A DNA stretch of 64,000 nucleotides, from contig NZ_CAMIBP010000001.1 of the NCBI RefSeq assembly GCF_946223165.1, forward strand, positions 97,670-161,669, given 5' to 3'. Below are positions 1 through 7,505 of the stretch, one piece after another. The stretch is from an uncultured Corynebacterium sp. Its GTDB lineage: Bacteria; Actinomycetota; Actinomycetes; Mycobacteriales; Mycobacteriaceae. The notes under the pieces are model-generated. The model was given only the letters and a program-made list of their open reading frames with translations, was not told the DNA's origin and ran no database searches. The translations under genes were made by a program, and so were the position numbers. How positions within the stretch are numbered: position 1 is the stretch's first letter; every line of letters starts with the position of its first letter.

Positions 1-518
1 TCCTCGCCGCCGCCACGCGGCTCTTCTATACCGAGGGCATTCACGCCATCGGCGTGGACCGCGTGGTGGCGGAGTCGGGTGCATCCAAACCCACGCTCTA
101 CGCCCAGTTTGGGACGAAGGACGGACTCGTCGCCGCGGTCCTTCAGCGCCGCTCGGAAGAACGCAAGGCGGGCATCCTCGCGGACCTGGAGAAGGCGGAA
201 GGCTCGAAGCTCCTCGCCCTCTTCGACCGCCAGGTGCGCATGCACGAGCGGCCCGAGTATCGCGGCTGCCCGTTCACCCTCGCGTCCGCGGAGCTGACCG
301 ATCCGGACCACCCGGCCCGGGTGGCCATCGCGGACTACAAGACGTGGATCCGCGCCCTCCTTCGGAAACTGGCGGAGGCCGAGGGGCTTAGCGACGACCA
401 GATCGCCACCCTGGGCTTCCTCATTGACGGATCCACCGTGCGCATCATGACTAACGGTGACCATGCGGCGATGGCCCAGGCCCGGGGCATCGTCAAGCAC
501 ATGCTCGAGCAGAAGTAA
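1..518 (+). CDS. TetR/AcrR family transcriptional regulator (5' truncated by window)
   Basis: Reading frame is open from base 3, so the gene begins upstream of the window. The visible part starts inside the helix-turn-helix domain: a typical TetR second and third helix run (GIHAIGVDRVVAESG, then KPTLYAQFGTKDGL) is followed by about 120 residues of ligand-binding domain, ending HMLEQK. TetR proteins are dimeric repressors released by a small ligand. The stop lies 16 bases before the FlK-like thioesterase start, with a GAAAGGA ribosome site between, so the two are probably co-transcribed and the regulator may sense an acyl-CoA or related substrate (inference). Confidence 0.85.
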   Translation, partial: LAAATRLFYTEGIHAIGVDRVVAESGASKPTLYAQFGTKDGLVAAVLQRRSEERKAGILADLEKAEGSKLLALFDRQVRMHERPEYRGCPFTLASAELTDPDHPARVAIADYKTWIRALLRKLAEAEGLSDDQIATLGFLIDGSTVRIMTNGDHAAMAQARGIVKHMLEQK

Positions 519-534
519 TAGAAAGGACACATCG

Positions 535-945
535 ATGAAAGACACCCTGACCACCGGCATCACCCACGCGATGACCTACCAGGTGCCGGCCAACCGCACC
601 GTGCCCAACCTCCTGCCGGAGGCCACTGACTTCACCACCATGCCGGAGGTCCTGGCCACGGGCTACATGGTGGGCATCATCGAGTGGGCGTGCATGCAGG
701 CCATCCGTGAGCACCTCGAGGACACCGAGATCTCCCTGGGCACGCACGTGAACTTCTCCCATCAGGCGCCCACGGTGCCGGGCTCGACGGTGACCATCGA
801 CGTCGAGGTCACCCAGATCGAGCGCCGCTCCGTCACCTTCCGCATCGAGGCTCACGACGAGTGCAACACCATCAGCGTGGGCACCCACCAGCGCGGGGTT
901 GTCGACCGCGCCACGTTCGAGTCCCGTTTGCCCAAGGAGTCCTGA
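535..945 (+). CDS. FlK-like acyl-CoA thioesterase (hot-dog fold)
   Basis: A 136-residue single-domain protein resembling the fluoroacetyl-CoA thioesterase FlK family. The three catalytic residues known for FlK (Thr42, Glu50, His76) are at the same numbers here: Thr42 in VLATGYM, Glu50 in GIIEWA and His76 in VNFSHQA. FlK relatives hydrolyse small acyl-CoA thioesters in the cytoplasm; fluoroacetyl-CoA specificity is not implied because the wider family is broad. ATG 535 is preceded by GAAAGGA at a good distance. It follows a TetR gene by 16 bases and is directly followed by an amidohydrolase tail remnant. Confidence 0.75.
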   Translation: MKDTLTTGITHAMTYQVPANRTVPNLLPEATDFTTMPEVLATGYMVGIIEWACMQAIREHLEDTEISLGTHVNFSHQAPTVPGSTVTIDVEVTQIERRSVTFRIEAHDECNTISVGTHQRGVVDRATFESRLPKES

Positions 946-1065
946 GTGAAGCTCTTCGACGCGCTCCGGGCGCTGGGGGAGGGATCCGTGGGCGATGCCG
1001 GCGTCGATCCGCAGGCTGTCTTCTGGGATAACGCGGCCGCCTTCTACGGGATGACGGAGGTTTAG
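946..1065 (+). pseudogene. C-terminal remnant of a metal-dependent (TIM-barrel) amidohydrolase
   Basis: A 39-codon open frame starts with GTG immediately after the thioesterase stop and ends VFWDNAAAFYGMTEV. The pattern 'W-x-N-A-A-x-x-Y-G-(L/M)' is the usual C-terminal signature of amidohydrolase-2 family proteins, which are 280-350 residues long. Only that tail remains; no metal-binding motifs precede it, so this looks like the leftover of a large internal deletion that fused the tail to the end of the operon. It may still be translated as a peptide. Confidence 0.5.
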
Positions 1066-1085
1066 TGAGGGCCTAGGCTGGTGGC

Positions 1086-1796
1086 ATGACGAAACCAGTT
1101 GCCCTCATCACCGGTGCCACCCGCGGCATCGGCGAGGCGATCGCCGCCGCCCTCGCCCCCGATTATCACCTGGTTCTGGGCGGTTCCACCGCCGAGTCCG
1201 CCGCCCGCGCCGCCGCGAAGTACCCGGATGCGGAGCCCTTCGTGGCCGACCTGAACGACGTCGGATCCATCGCGGGCGCCGTCGCGGGGCTGGGCCTGGA
1301 GCGACTCGACGTCCTCGTCCACTGCGCCGGCGTCGTGGCCCACGGCAGCGTCATCGACACGCCCGCAGACGAGTGGCAGCGCTCCTTCAACGTCAACTTC
1401 TTTGCCGTCGCGGAGCTCACCCGCGCCTTGCTCCCGGCCCTTGATGCCGCCTACGCCCCCGACGGCCCGATGCCCGCCGTCGTGGCCATCAACTCCGGCG
1501 CGGGCTATCACGCCGGGCCCGGCTGGGGCCCGTACGCGACCACCAAGTTTGCCCTGCGCGCTTACACGGACACGCTGCGTGAGGAGCACCGCGAGCGCCT
1601 GCGCGTGGTCTCCATCCACCCCGGCAAGACGGACTCGGACATGCAGCGCGACATCCAGGCGCACCGCGGCAACGCCTACAACGAGGCCGACTTCATGAAC
1701 CCCGCCAGCGTGGCGTCCACCGTGCAGTTCGCGCTGTCTGTGCCGCGCGACGCGATGGTGGAGAACCTCACCATCCGGCCGGTGAACGGCCGCTAG
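1086..1796 (+). CDS. Short-chain dehydrogenase/reductase
   Basis: A 236-residue classical SDR. The Rossmann dinucleotide motif TGATRGIG lies at residues 9-16, and the catalytic Ser plus Tyr-x-x-x-Lys are visible in INSGAG and YATTK. NAD(P)H-dependent oxidation or reduction of a hydroxyl/carbonyl group is expected; the substrate cannot be inferred. A TAGGCT -10 hexamer (1074-1079) lies 6 nt before the ATG with no ribosome-binding site, so transcription probably begins at the start codon (leaderless). A strong hairpin follows the stop. Confidence 0.85.
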   Translation: MTKPVALITGATRGIGEAIAAALAPDYHLVLGGSTAESAARAAAKYPDAEPFVADLNDVGSIAGAVAGLGLERLDVLVHCAGVVAHGSVIDTPADEWQRSFNVNFFAVAELTRALLPALDAAYAPDGPMPAVVAINSGAGYHAGPGWGPYATTKFALRAYTDTLREEHRERLRVVSIHPGKTDSDMQRDIQAHRGNAYNEADFMNPASVASTVQFALSVPRDAMVENLTIRPVNGR

Positions 1797-1799
1797 AAG

Positions 1800-1830
1800 C
1801 GCCACAGTGGACGAAACGTGCACTGTGGCG
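1800..1830 (+). terminator. Stem-loop downstream of the SDR gene
   Basis: Perfect 10-bp inverted repeat CGCCACAGTG (1800-1809) and CACTGTGGCG (1821-1830), loop 11 nt. A second nested pairing, AGTGGAC (1806-1812) with GTCCACT (1840-1846), is also possible. There is no T-run, so this may be a weak or Rho-assisted terminator. The rest of the gap to 2012 shows no gene. Confidence 0.5.
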
Positions 1831-2012
1831 TGTGACAACTGTCCACTCACGTTCCCGTGACATGTCTCCGCGCGAACTGCGTGTCAATCTTGCCGATGTA
1901 GTCGTTCGAGTTCACGAAATCCGCAGCGAAAGAGCTGCGAGAGTTGCCGCGTGATATCCGGGGCGGGTCCTCGATGAGATTGAACAGTTGGGGGTTTACG
2001 GGGTCTGAGTCC

Positions 2013-2561
2013 CTAAGTCACCTTGAGGCTGTCGAGGAAGTTCTCCAGCACCCAGGCGGCATCGTCAAGCATGTCCGACGGGGCGGCCGGCGGGAGGGGA
2101 CGGGTGGCCATGATGATGCCCAGGATGAGGCGGATGGCCGTGACCTCGGGGCGCAGGATTCCCGCCTCCTGGGCGCGGGTGACGACGTGATCGACCTCGG
2201 CGACGGCCTGTGCGCGCAGGGTCCAGAGGTGTTCGGGGATGGTACTGCCGTAGTCGTCCGCGAGGGCGGGGATGATGCCGCCGATGCGCAGCCCGGCGAG
2301 CGTGTGGAAGAAGTCATCGAAGCTTTGGGGGAGCGGCGCCTCGAGGGCGGTCTGTGCGGCGGCGTTGATCTTGCCGAAGAGGTGCTCGGCGAGGCCTGTG
2401 ATGAGGGCCTCGCGGTCGGGAAAGTGCCGGTAGAGCGTGCCCATGCCCACGCCGGCGTGGGTGGCGATGGCGCGCATGGAGACGGCGTCGCCGTTGGCAA
2501 TGAAGAGGTCCGCGGCGCTGCGGAGGAGCAGCTCGCGGTTGGCTTGGGCGTCGGATCTCAT
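2013..2561 (-). CDS. TetR/AcrR family transcriptional regulator
   Basis: A 182-residue TetR regulator with an N-terminal helix-turn-helix (residues about 10-55; VSMRAIATHAGVGMGTLYRHF) and a C-terminal ligand domain. It is divergent from a membrane transporter, and the gap contains a perfect 7-3-7 palindrome downstream of the transporter promoter, the classic layout of a repressor controlling a neighbouring exporter. The start at 2561 is preferred over the ATG at 2570 because CACAAT (2569-2574 on the other strand) sits 7 nt upstream, suggesting a leaderless mRNA. Confidence 0.88.
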   Translation of the reverse strand: MRSDAQANRELLLRSAADLFIANGDAVSMRAIATHAGVGMGTLYRHFPDREALITGLAEHLFGKINAAAQTALEAPLPQSFDDFFHTLAGLRIGGIIPALADDYGSTIPEHLWTLRAQAVAEVDHVVTRAQEAGILRPEVTAIRLILGIIMATRPLPPAAPSDMLDDAAWVLENFLDSLKVT

Positions 2562-2581
2562 GAAAAACATTGTGGCACGAC

Positions 2582-2611
2582 TTGCACGCGAATTAAAAGG
2601 AGCGATATAGT
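2582..2611 (+). promoter_or_regulatory. Promoter of the transporter gene at 2660
   Basis: TTGCAC (2582-2587) and TATAGT (2606-2611) separated by 18 bp form a good sigma-A type promoter. The start point would fall near 2618, just before the palindromic operator at 2622-2638. Confidence 0.6.
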
Positions 2612-2621
2612 CCGTTTAGGT

Positions 2622-2638
2622 CGGAACGAAACGTTCCG
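2622..2638. promoter_or_regulatory. Probable TetR operator
   Basis: Perfect inverted repeat CGGAACG-AAA-CGTTCCG located just downstream of the -10 of the transporter promoter, so a bound dimer would block transcription. The adjacent divergent TetR gene (2013-2561) is the obvious ligand; it may also autoregulate from this site (inference). Confidence 0.65.
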
Positions 2639-2659
2639 TTTATTGAAAGGATTCATCGC

Positions 2660-3685
2660 ATGTCCACCATCACCGAACTCCCCGCAACCTCTTCCCCCGA
2701 GCCCGAGGTCTCCGAGGCCCAGTCCAAGAGCTCCTGGCTCACGATGGCCGGCGTCATCATCGGCGTCCCCGTCGTCCTCATCCTCATGCTGCTGGCGTTC
2801 CTGGTCCCGTCGCTCAACTCCGGCGCTTCGGACCTGCCGCTCGCAGTCAGCGGCCCGGAGGCCGCCGTCTCCCAGATGACCGGCGGCCTCGAACAGAAGC
2901 AGCCCGGCGCCTTCGACGTCACCACATACTCAACACTCGAGGAGGCCCGCCAGTCCGTCATTGATCGCGAGAACATCGGCGCCATCTCCGTAGGCGCCGA
3001 CGGCGTGAGCATCACCGTCGCCTCCGGCGCCGGCACCCCGTATGCCTCCCTGCTCAAGCAGCTCGGCTCCGGCCTCGAGTCCACCGGCCAGACCGTCACC
3101 TACGAGGATGTCGCGCCCCTGACCTCCGAGGATCCCACCGGCTCCTCCATCGCCACCCTGGGCCTGCCGCTCATCTTCGGCGGTAACGTCTCCGCCATCC
3201 TGCTTATCACCCTGTTCACGAAGAACCCGCGCCTGCGCGTCCTGGGTGGCCTGGCCATCGCAGTCCTCGGCGGCTTCGCGGTCACCGCGGTCATGCAGTT
3301 CGGCCTCGGCGTCCTGGATGGCAACTACCTCATGACCTCCTTCGTCCTGGCCATGGGTATCGCCTCCATCTCTATGACGCTCATCGGCCTGCACAACCTC
3401 ATGGGCATGGCGGGCATCGGCATCGCCGGCGTCATCCTGCTCTTCTTCTCCAACCCGCTGTCCGGCCTGGCCACTGGCGCCGCCTGGCTCCCGGGCATCT
3501 GGGGCACTATCGGCCAGCTCATGCCCATCGGCGCGGCCGGCACGGCTATCCGTTCCGCCGCCTTCTTTGGTGGCCACGGCTACGGCATGTCTCTGTGGGT
3601 CTCTGCCATCTGGGCCATCGCGGGCATCCTGCTCTCCGTGCTGACGGGGCGCCGCGCGGCTAAGAAGGCTGCGCAGGAGGCATAG
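2660..3685 (+). CDS. Integral membrane protein, ABC-2/YhgE-like permease
   Basis: A 341-residue protein with one N-terminal membrane span (about residues 28-50), an extracytoplasmic domain of about 110 residues, and five to six further spans from residue 165 to 330. This 'one TM, soluble domain, TM block' plan is that of ABC-2 type permeases and YhgE/Pip-like proteins; no ATPase gene is adjacent. It lies under a promoter with a TetR palindrome and is divergent from the regulator, so it is likely an inducible exporter or stress-linked membrane protein. The GAAAGGA ribosome site precedes ATG 2660. A strong terminator follows. Confidence 0.65.
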   Translation: MSTITELPATSSPEPEVSEAQSKSSWLTMAGVIIGVPVVLILMLLAFLVPSLNSGASDLPLAVSGPEAAVSQMTGGLEQKQPGAFDVTTYSTLEEARQSVIDRENIGAISVGADGVSITVASGAGTPYASLLKQLGSGLESTGQTVTYEDVAPLTSEDPTGSSIATLGLPLIFGGNVSAILLITLFTKNPRLRVLGGLAIAVLGGFAVTAVMQFGLGVLDGNYLMTSFVLAMGIASISMTLIGLHNLMGMAGIGIAGVILLFFSNPLSGLATGAAWLPGIWGTIGQLMPIGAAGTAIRSAAFFGGHGYGMSLWVSAIWAIAGILLSVLTGRRAAKKAAQEA

Positions 3686-3698
3686 CTCAGCAGACATG

Positions 3699-3746
3699 GC
3701 CGCCGATCCATTCTTCCTCACGCGGAAGATCGGATCGGCGGCTCCT
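3699..3746 (+). terminator. Rho-independent terminator
   Basis: GCCGCCGATCC (3699-3709) pairs perfectly with GGATCGGCGGC (3732-3742), followed by TCCTTTT. It ends the transporter transcript. Confidence 0.8.
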
Positions 3747-3751
3747 TTTGT

Positions 3752-3845
3752 GATCGGATAGGGATTATCCGTTGTCATCCGGGCGGTTGGTTGGTTAGAT
3801 AATGTTTAAGTGGGTAAGCAAGTGCGATGTGAGGATCGGATAGGG
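3752..3845. repeat. 12-bp direct repeat in the fic promoter region
   Basis: GATCGGATAGGG occurs at 3752-3763 and again at 3834-3845, immediately before the fic start codon. The spacing of 82 bp centre to centre and the flanking of a possible -10 (GATAAT, 3798-3803) make regulator binding possible, but this is only an inference. Confidence 0.35.
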
Positions 3846-3850
3846 CTTTA

Positions 3851-5125
3851 ATGGCGGAACTGATTGAGCAGAACTGGATCCCCGCGGATGGATCAGGATT
3901 AAGCCGGAAGGATAAGCAGGGGGGAGTATTCCATGCCTTCGTTCCAGATACGCCGTTGGGAGAGGGTATCTATGTCGATAGGGCCGTGGCGTTGCGCGCT
4001 GCAAGGGTGGAGCGCGCCCTCGTTCGGCTGAATTCGGCTCGGGATAGCGGTCAGCTTGAGGGTATCGCCAGGCTGCTTATGCGTTCGGAGGCGGTCTCAT
4101 CGTCGAGGATTGAAGGAATAGCGCCGCGGGTGGACAAAGTTCTCTTGGCCGAGTTAAGCCAGCATGAAAACGTGCGAGGCTTCAAGGAAAGTGCCGAAGC
4201 GGTTGCGCGCAATCTCGAGGTCATGCGATCGGTCGAGCGTGTATTCGGGGAGGACCGCGAAATTACGGTGGGTATGCTGGAAGATTTTCAGTGCCAGCTC
4301 CTTGGAGAGGGCTCTGTTCCCACTGGGCTGCGAAAAGTTCAGAACTGGATTGGAGGTAGCTCGCGGACCCCCATCGGTGCCGATTTTATCCCTGCCCCGC
4401 CACGTGAGGTTGTGCCGCTCATGGAGGATCTAGTCTCGTATCTCAATGGTGCGACCCACGGGCCGCTTATTCAGGCCGCCTTGGTCCATGCGCAGTTTGA
4501 AACCATTCATCCCTTCGCGGACGGCAATGGACGCGTTGGCCGAGCGCTTATCCACGGAGTGCTCATGCGACGAGGGCTGGCGCGCAGAATAGTACTGCCC
4601 ATTAGTCTGGTCCTGGGAACATGGTCGCATCGCTATGTCGACGGACTGACCGCCTTTCGTGAGGGAAATGTCAACGGTTGGCTGGAATTGTTCGTCGAAG
4701 CTGCCGAGGAAGCCGTGGAACAGTCTGAATTGGTGGCACAGCGGCTTGACGAGGTAAAAGCTGGTTGGGCGGTTGCGCTTGAAGAATTTCGCACGCGGCA
4801 GGGGAAGACGCGTGCCTTGCGCTCGGACTCGATTGAAGCCAAGCTCATAGAGGGCTTGCCCGCGCACCCGATCATGACGGTAGCAAGTGCGCAGCGTCTT
4901 TATGGCTCGAGCGCGGCGAATGCTCGACATGCGTTGGATAGCCTGACTTCTGCCGGATTGCTGCGTACAAAGGTCATCGGGGCGAAGGGCGCTCTTGGCT
5001 ACTATGCCGATGACATCTTGGACCTCATTACGCACGCCGACCGGCAGTTGGCCAGCTCTGCATTCGATACACGTGTGTCTGCCCCCACTGGGCGTGCTGT
5101 ACCGAGCGACGCAGGTCATCGCTAG
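3851..5125 (+). CDS. Fic family protein (AMPylase) with built-in inhibitory helix
   Basis: A 424-residue Fic protein. The catalytic motif HPFADGNGRVGR is complete at residues 220-231; it transfers AMP (or another nucleotide moiety) from NTPs to target hydroxyls. An N-terminal inhibitory motif of the (S/T)xxxE(G/N) type, SSRIEG, is at residues 84-89, so this is a class II, self-inhibited Fic rather than one needing a separate antitoxin. The C-terminal 90 residues look like a winged helix. Base composition is visibly less GC-rich than the flanks, suggesting horizontal gain. The stop overlaps that of the convergent TetR gene by the bases CTAG. Confidence 0.9.
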   Translation: MAELIEQNWIPADGSGLSRKDKQGGVFHAFVPDTPLGEGIYVDRAVALRAARVERALVRLNSARDSGQLEGIARLLMRSEAVSSSRIEGIAPRVDKVLLAELSQHENVRGFKESAEAVARNLEVMRSVERVFGEDREITVGMLEDFQCQLLGEGSVPTGLRKVQNWIGGSSRTPIGADFIPAPPREVVPLMEDLVSYLNGATHGPLIQAALVHAQFETIHPFADGNGRVGRALIHGVLMRRGLARRIVLPISLVLGTWSHRYVDGLTAFREGNVNGWLELFVEAAEEAVEQSELVAQRLDEVKAGWAVALEEFRTRQGKTRALRSDSIEAKLIEGLPAHPIMTVASAQRLYGSSAANARHALDSLTSAGLLRTKVIGAKGALGYYADDILDLITHADRQLASSAFDTRVSAPTGRAVPSDAGHR

Positions 5126-5700
5126 GCCCCGCGCATGATGCGGTGAGTCTCGTCCGTGGTGAGCGCCCGCCCGGGCAGCTCGCCGGCTTGAAGCCCGCGG
5201 ATGGCCATCTCGAGGTAGCGCGGGTACAGGTCTCCCACGCGTTCCGCGATGGCTAGCACGCCCACCTGGAGGAAGATGAGGTCGGTGCCGGCCACGCCGG
5301 CGCGGGCGCCCACCTGGTTGACCAGCGGGGCTATGCGGTCGCGGCTCCAGTCGAAGATGTCGTTTCCCAGCCGCTTTCCGGCAAAGATTTGGGCGGCGGC
5401 CTTGTCCGCGTATTGGAGGGCGACGGCGCGCTCAAGGTAGAAACGGACGCCGTCCCAGAGATCCTCTTCTGCCAGGGCCGAAAGCAGGATGGCCTCGAGC
5501 TCGTCCACCTGAGTCTCAAAGATGGCGGCCAGGAGCTCGGACTTGTTGGCAAAGTTGCGGTAGGCCGTGCCGACGCCGACGCCGGCGGCATGGGCGACAT
5601 CGTTAAGCGTGGCGTCGAGGCCGTGCTGGGCGAAGACCTCGCGGCCGGCGGCGAGCAGCCGCGCGCGATTTTCCTGAGCGTCCCTGCGTTTACCTGGCAT
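5122..5700 (-). CDS. TetR/AcrR family transcriptional regulator
   Basis: A 192-residue TetR regulator when started at the ATG ending at 5700 (MPGKRRDAQ); an upstream extension to 5775 would cover the operator and is unlikely. The helix-turn-helix is LNDVAHAAGVGVGTAYRNF. A perfect 14-bp palindrome overlaps the chosen start codon, pointing to autoregulation. It is divergent from the aldo-keto reductase pseudogene, probably its former target, and convergent with fic. Confidence 0.88.
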   Translation of the reverse strand: MPGKRRDAQENRARLLAAGREVFAQHGLDATLNDVAHAAGVGVGTAYRNFANKSELLAAIFETQVDELEAILLSALAEEDLWDGVRFYLERAVALQYADKAAAQIFAGKRLGNDIFDWSRDRIAPLVNQVGARAGVAGTDLIFLQVGVLAIAERVGDLYPRYLEMAIRGLQAGELPGRALTTDETHRIMRGA

Positions 5701-5712
5701 GATGTACATCAT
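5699..5712. promoter_or_regulatory. Palindromic operator for the TetR gene
   Basis: ATGATGTACATCAT is a perfect 14-bp palindrome that includes the start codon of the TetR gene and sits 35 bp upstream of the divergent reductase. Position and symmetry fit a dimeric TetR site controlling both genes. Confidence 0.6.
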
Positions 5713-5746
5713 AACTAAGCGGATGCACAATATCCATTTAGGGTGA

Positions 5747-6486
5747 ATGCTCGGGACCTTGATCACGTTGAACAACGGCTTCCAGATGCCCGCCCAGGGC
5801 TTCGGCGTCTTTCAGTCTGCCCCCGAAGAAGCCAAGGCCGCCGTGCTGGAGGCCCTCAAGGTCGGCTACCGCCACATCGACACCGCCGCCGCGTACCTCA
5901 ATGAGCGCGAGGTGGGCCAGGCCATCGCGGAATCCGGCATCCCGCGCGAGGAGATCTTCGTCGAGACGAAGGTCTGGATCACCGACTACGGCTACGAGGA
6001 GACCCTCCACGCCTGGGAGAAGGCCTCGGCCAAGCTGGGCCTGGACTACATCGACCTGCTCATCCTCCACCAGCCCGCGCCGGGCACCTTCGACGCCACC
6101 ATCCAGGCCTACAAGGCCCTGGAGACCCTCCTGGAGCAGGGCAAGGTCCGCGCCATCGACGTCTTCAACTTCTACACGGACCGCTACCTGGACCTGGTGC
6201 ACCACTTCGACGTGGTCCCGGCCATCAACCAGCGCGAGATTCACCCCTTCAACCAGCAGCAGGAGATCTTCGAGTACTCCAAGGAGAACGGAACCATCCT
6301 CCAGGCCTGGGGTGCGGTGGGCCAGGGTAACCAGGAGCTGCTCACTCAGCAGGTGCTTCTCGATGCCGCCTCGGCCCACGGCAAGTCCGTCCAGCAGATC
6401 ATGCTGCGCTGGCACGTCAGCAGCCCAACGCGGGCTTCGATCACCGCGACCCGCGGATGTTCAAGAGGCTGCAGAGCTTCGCCTAG
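5747..6486 (+). pseudogene. Aldo/keto reductase, disrupted by an internal deletion
   Basis: Residues 1-224 are a normal aldo-keto reductase: the Asp of HIDTAAAYLNE, the Lys of VETKVW and the His of LLILHQPAP are in place. The frame then leaves the family after IMLRWHV at about 6418. The expected C-terminal end (PNAGFDHRDPRMFKRL) appears at once in another frame and stops at 6486. About 45 residues, including the NADPH phosphate-binding loop, are missing between the two blocks, so a deletion removed that segment and broke the frame. The read-through frame continues meaninglessly past 6500. The product is unlikely to be active. Confidence 0.75.
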
Positions 6487-6496
6487 CGCCGGAGAG

Positions 6497-6563
6497 CGTG
6501 CAAAACTGCCAAAAAGAGCCCAGGTTTTTCGAAATCTGAGCCCTTCGTTGGCGGTTTTGCACG
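6497..6563. repeat. 67-bp palindromic element (copy 1), bidirectional terminator
   Basis: CGTGCAAAACTGCCAA (6497-6512) pairs with TTGGCGGTTTTGCACG (6548-6563), one mismatch, with an inner stem CAGGTTT/AAATCTG. It lies between convergent genes. Length and ends (CGTGC...GCACG) match the elements at 43057, 44040 and 47445. Confidence 0.65.
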
Positions 6564-6565
6564 TT

Positions 6566-7282
6566 TTAGTGGTGCTCCACCTTCCTGATCTCCTCGCTCA
6601 TGTCTTGGCTGAGGTCCGCCTCGCGGAAATCATCGGTGAGCGGCAGCCGCAGCTTGAGGTCGGTGCACAGGCACAGCTCCACGACGCCGCGGTCGAGCAC
6701 GAAGTCCACGAGGTGTCCGCCCCAGGATCGGGCGTCGTCCACGACGTGGGCGTGGCACCCGGCCACAGAGATGCCCGACTCGAAGAAGGGGGTGCGGAAG
6801 CCGCCCACGGTGCCGTCAAAGTCCTCGAAGCGGACGATCTCCTCGCCGTCGGTGGCCTCCACCATGGGCTTGTACGGCTTCTCCTGGAGCTCGACGGTGC
6901 GGGCGCTGGTCCAGGCGAAGTGACCGGTGATGCGCAAGGCGTACATGTAGTTGGAGCTGGGCTGGAAGCTGTCCACTATGGCGGAGAATTCCTCGCGGCG
7001 CACCGGGCCGGAGATCTCCTTGCGGATGTGCGGCACGAAGTTGGTGACCACGGCGTACGGGGTGTGCTCCTCCAGCTCCGGCACGGTGACCGAGCCGTCC
7101 GAGCGCAGGCGGTAGCACGTGCCGTCCAGGATGATCATCTCGCCGTCCAGCCTGTTAAACGTGCCGATGCCAAACGAGCCGTGCCCGAGCAGCTCCGACA
7201 GGGTCATCTCGTCCTCGTACACGCCCTTGGCAAGTGACGTGATGAGGCTGGTCTGGAAGATTTCGTGGCGGGTTACCTGCAT
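6566..7282 (-). CDS. alsD: Acetolactate decarboxylase
   Basis: A 238-residue protein that converts 2-acetolactate to acetoin and CO2, diverting pyruvate-derived acetolactate from valine synthesis. The N-terminal block HGSFGIGTFNRLDGEMI and the zinc-binding histidines (His177, His179, His190 in GCHAHV...GGHL) have the spacing known for this family. No acetolactate synthase or acetoin dehydrogenase is adjacent, so acetolactate must come from the valine pathway or spontaneous overflow. TACCCT lies 7 nt before the ATG (other strand 7290-7295), indicating a leaderless transcript. It ends at the palindromic element 6497-6563. Confidence 0.9.
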   Translation of the reverse strand: MQVTRHEIFQTSLITSLAKGVYEDEMTLSELLGHGSFGIGTFNRLDGEMIILDGTCYRLRSDGSVTVPELEEHTPYAVVTNFVPHIRKEISGPVRREEFSAIVDSFQPSSNYMYALRITGHFAWTSARTVELQEKPYKPMVEATDGEEIVRFEDFDGTVGGFRTPFFESGISVAGCHAHVVDDARSWGGHLVDFVLDRGVVELCLCTDLKLRLPLTDDFREADLSQDMSEEIRKVEHH

Positions 7283-7327
7283 GGGGCCAAGGGTACTCCG
7301 GGCCTTGGGCTAGGTCGACGCCCATAA

Positions 7328-7423
7328 TCCCGCCCCGCCGGTGCATCCGTCCGACTCGCCCTCGTCGATCCCTCGGGCGCGGTGGTCGTGTCCGATGCAG
7401 TCAGCGCCGTGCATCTCTACTAG
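7328..7423 (+). pseudogene. Possible C-terminal gene remnant, unknown family
   Basis: An open stretch without a start codon reads VRLALVDPSGAVVVSDAVSAVHLY and stops at 7421-7423. The composition is protein-like, but I do not recognise the family. It sits between alsD and the 71-nt hairpin. Confidence 0.25.
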
Positions 7424-7434
7424 CGCCCCGGGGG

Positions 7435-7505
7435 CTTAGGTGATGTGTTTATCTCTCAAAAGGCTCCAAAAACACCGTGTTTGAGAGAGAAACACATCAC
7501 CTAAG
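7435..7505. repeat. 71-nt long hairpin
   Basis: A 26-base arm at 7435-7460 pairs with 7480-7505 with one mismatch; the loop is 19 nt. The outer 13 bases of the right arm (CACATCACCTAAG) are the start of a 19-bp repeat found again at 8682-8700. It could act as a terminator for the minus-strand MFS gene, but it is much longer than usual terminators. Confidence 0.7.

Noticed and set aside
1944..2879. Plus-strand frame of 311 codons
   Set aside because: Antisense to the TetR gene and out of frame with the transporter at 2660; no homology-like motifs.
6487..7237. Continuation of the aldo-keto reductase frame to 496 codons
   Set aside because: Past 6420 it leaves the family and then reads antisense through alsD; the true C-terminal block is in another frame.
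7435..7505. Long hairpin as an insertion-sequence end
   Set aside because: No transposase frame or second inverted copy flanks it; hairpin plus direct repeat fits gene insertion beside a terminator better.
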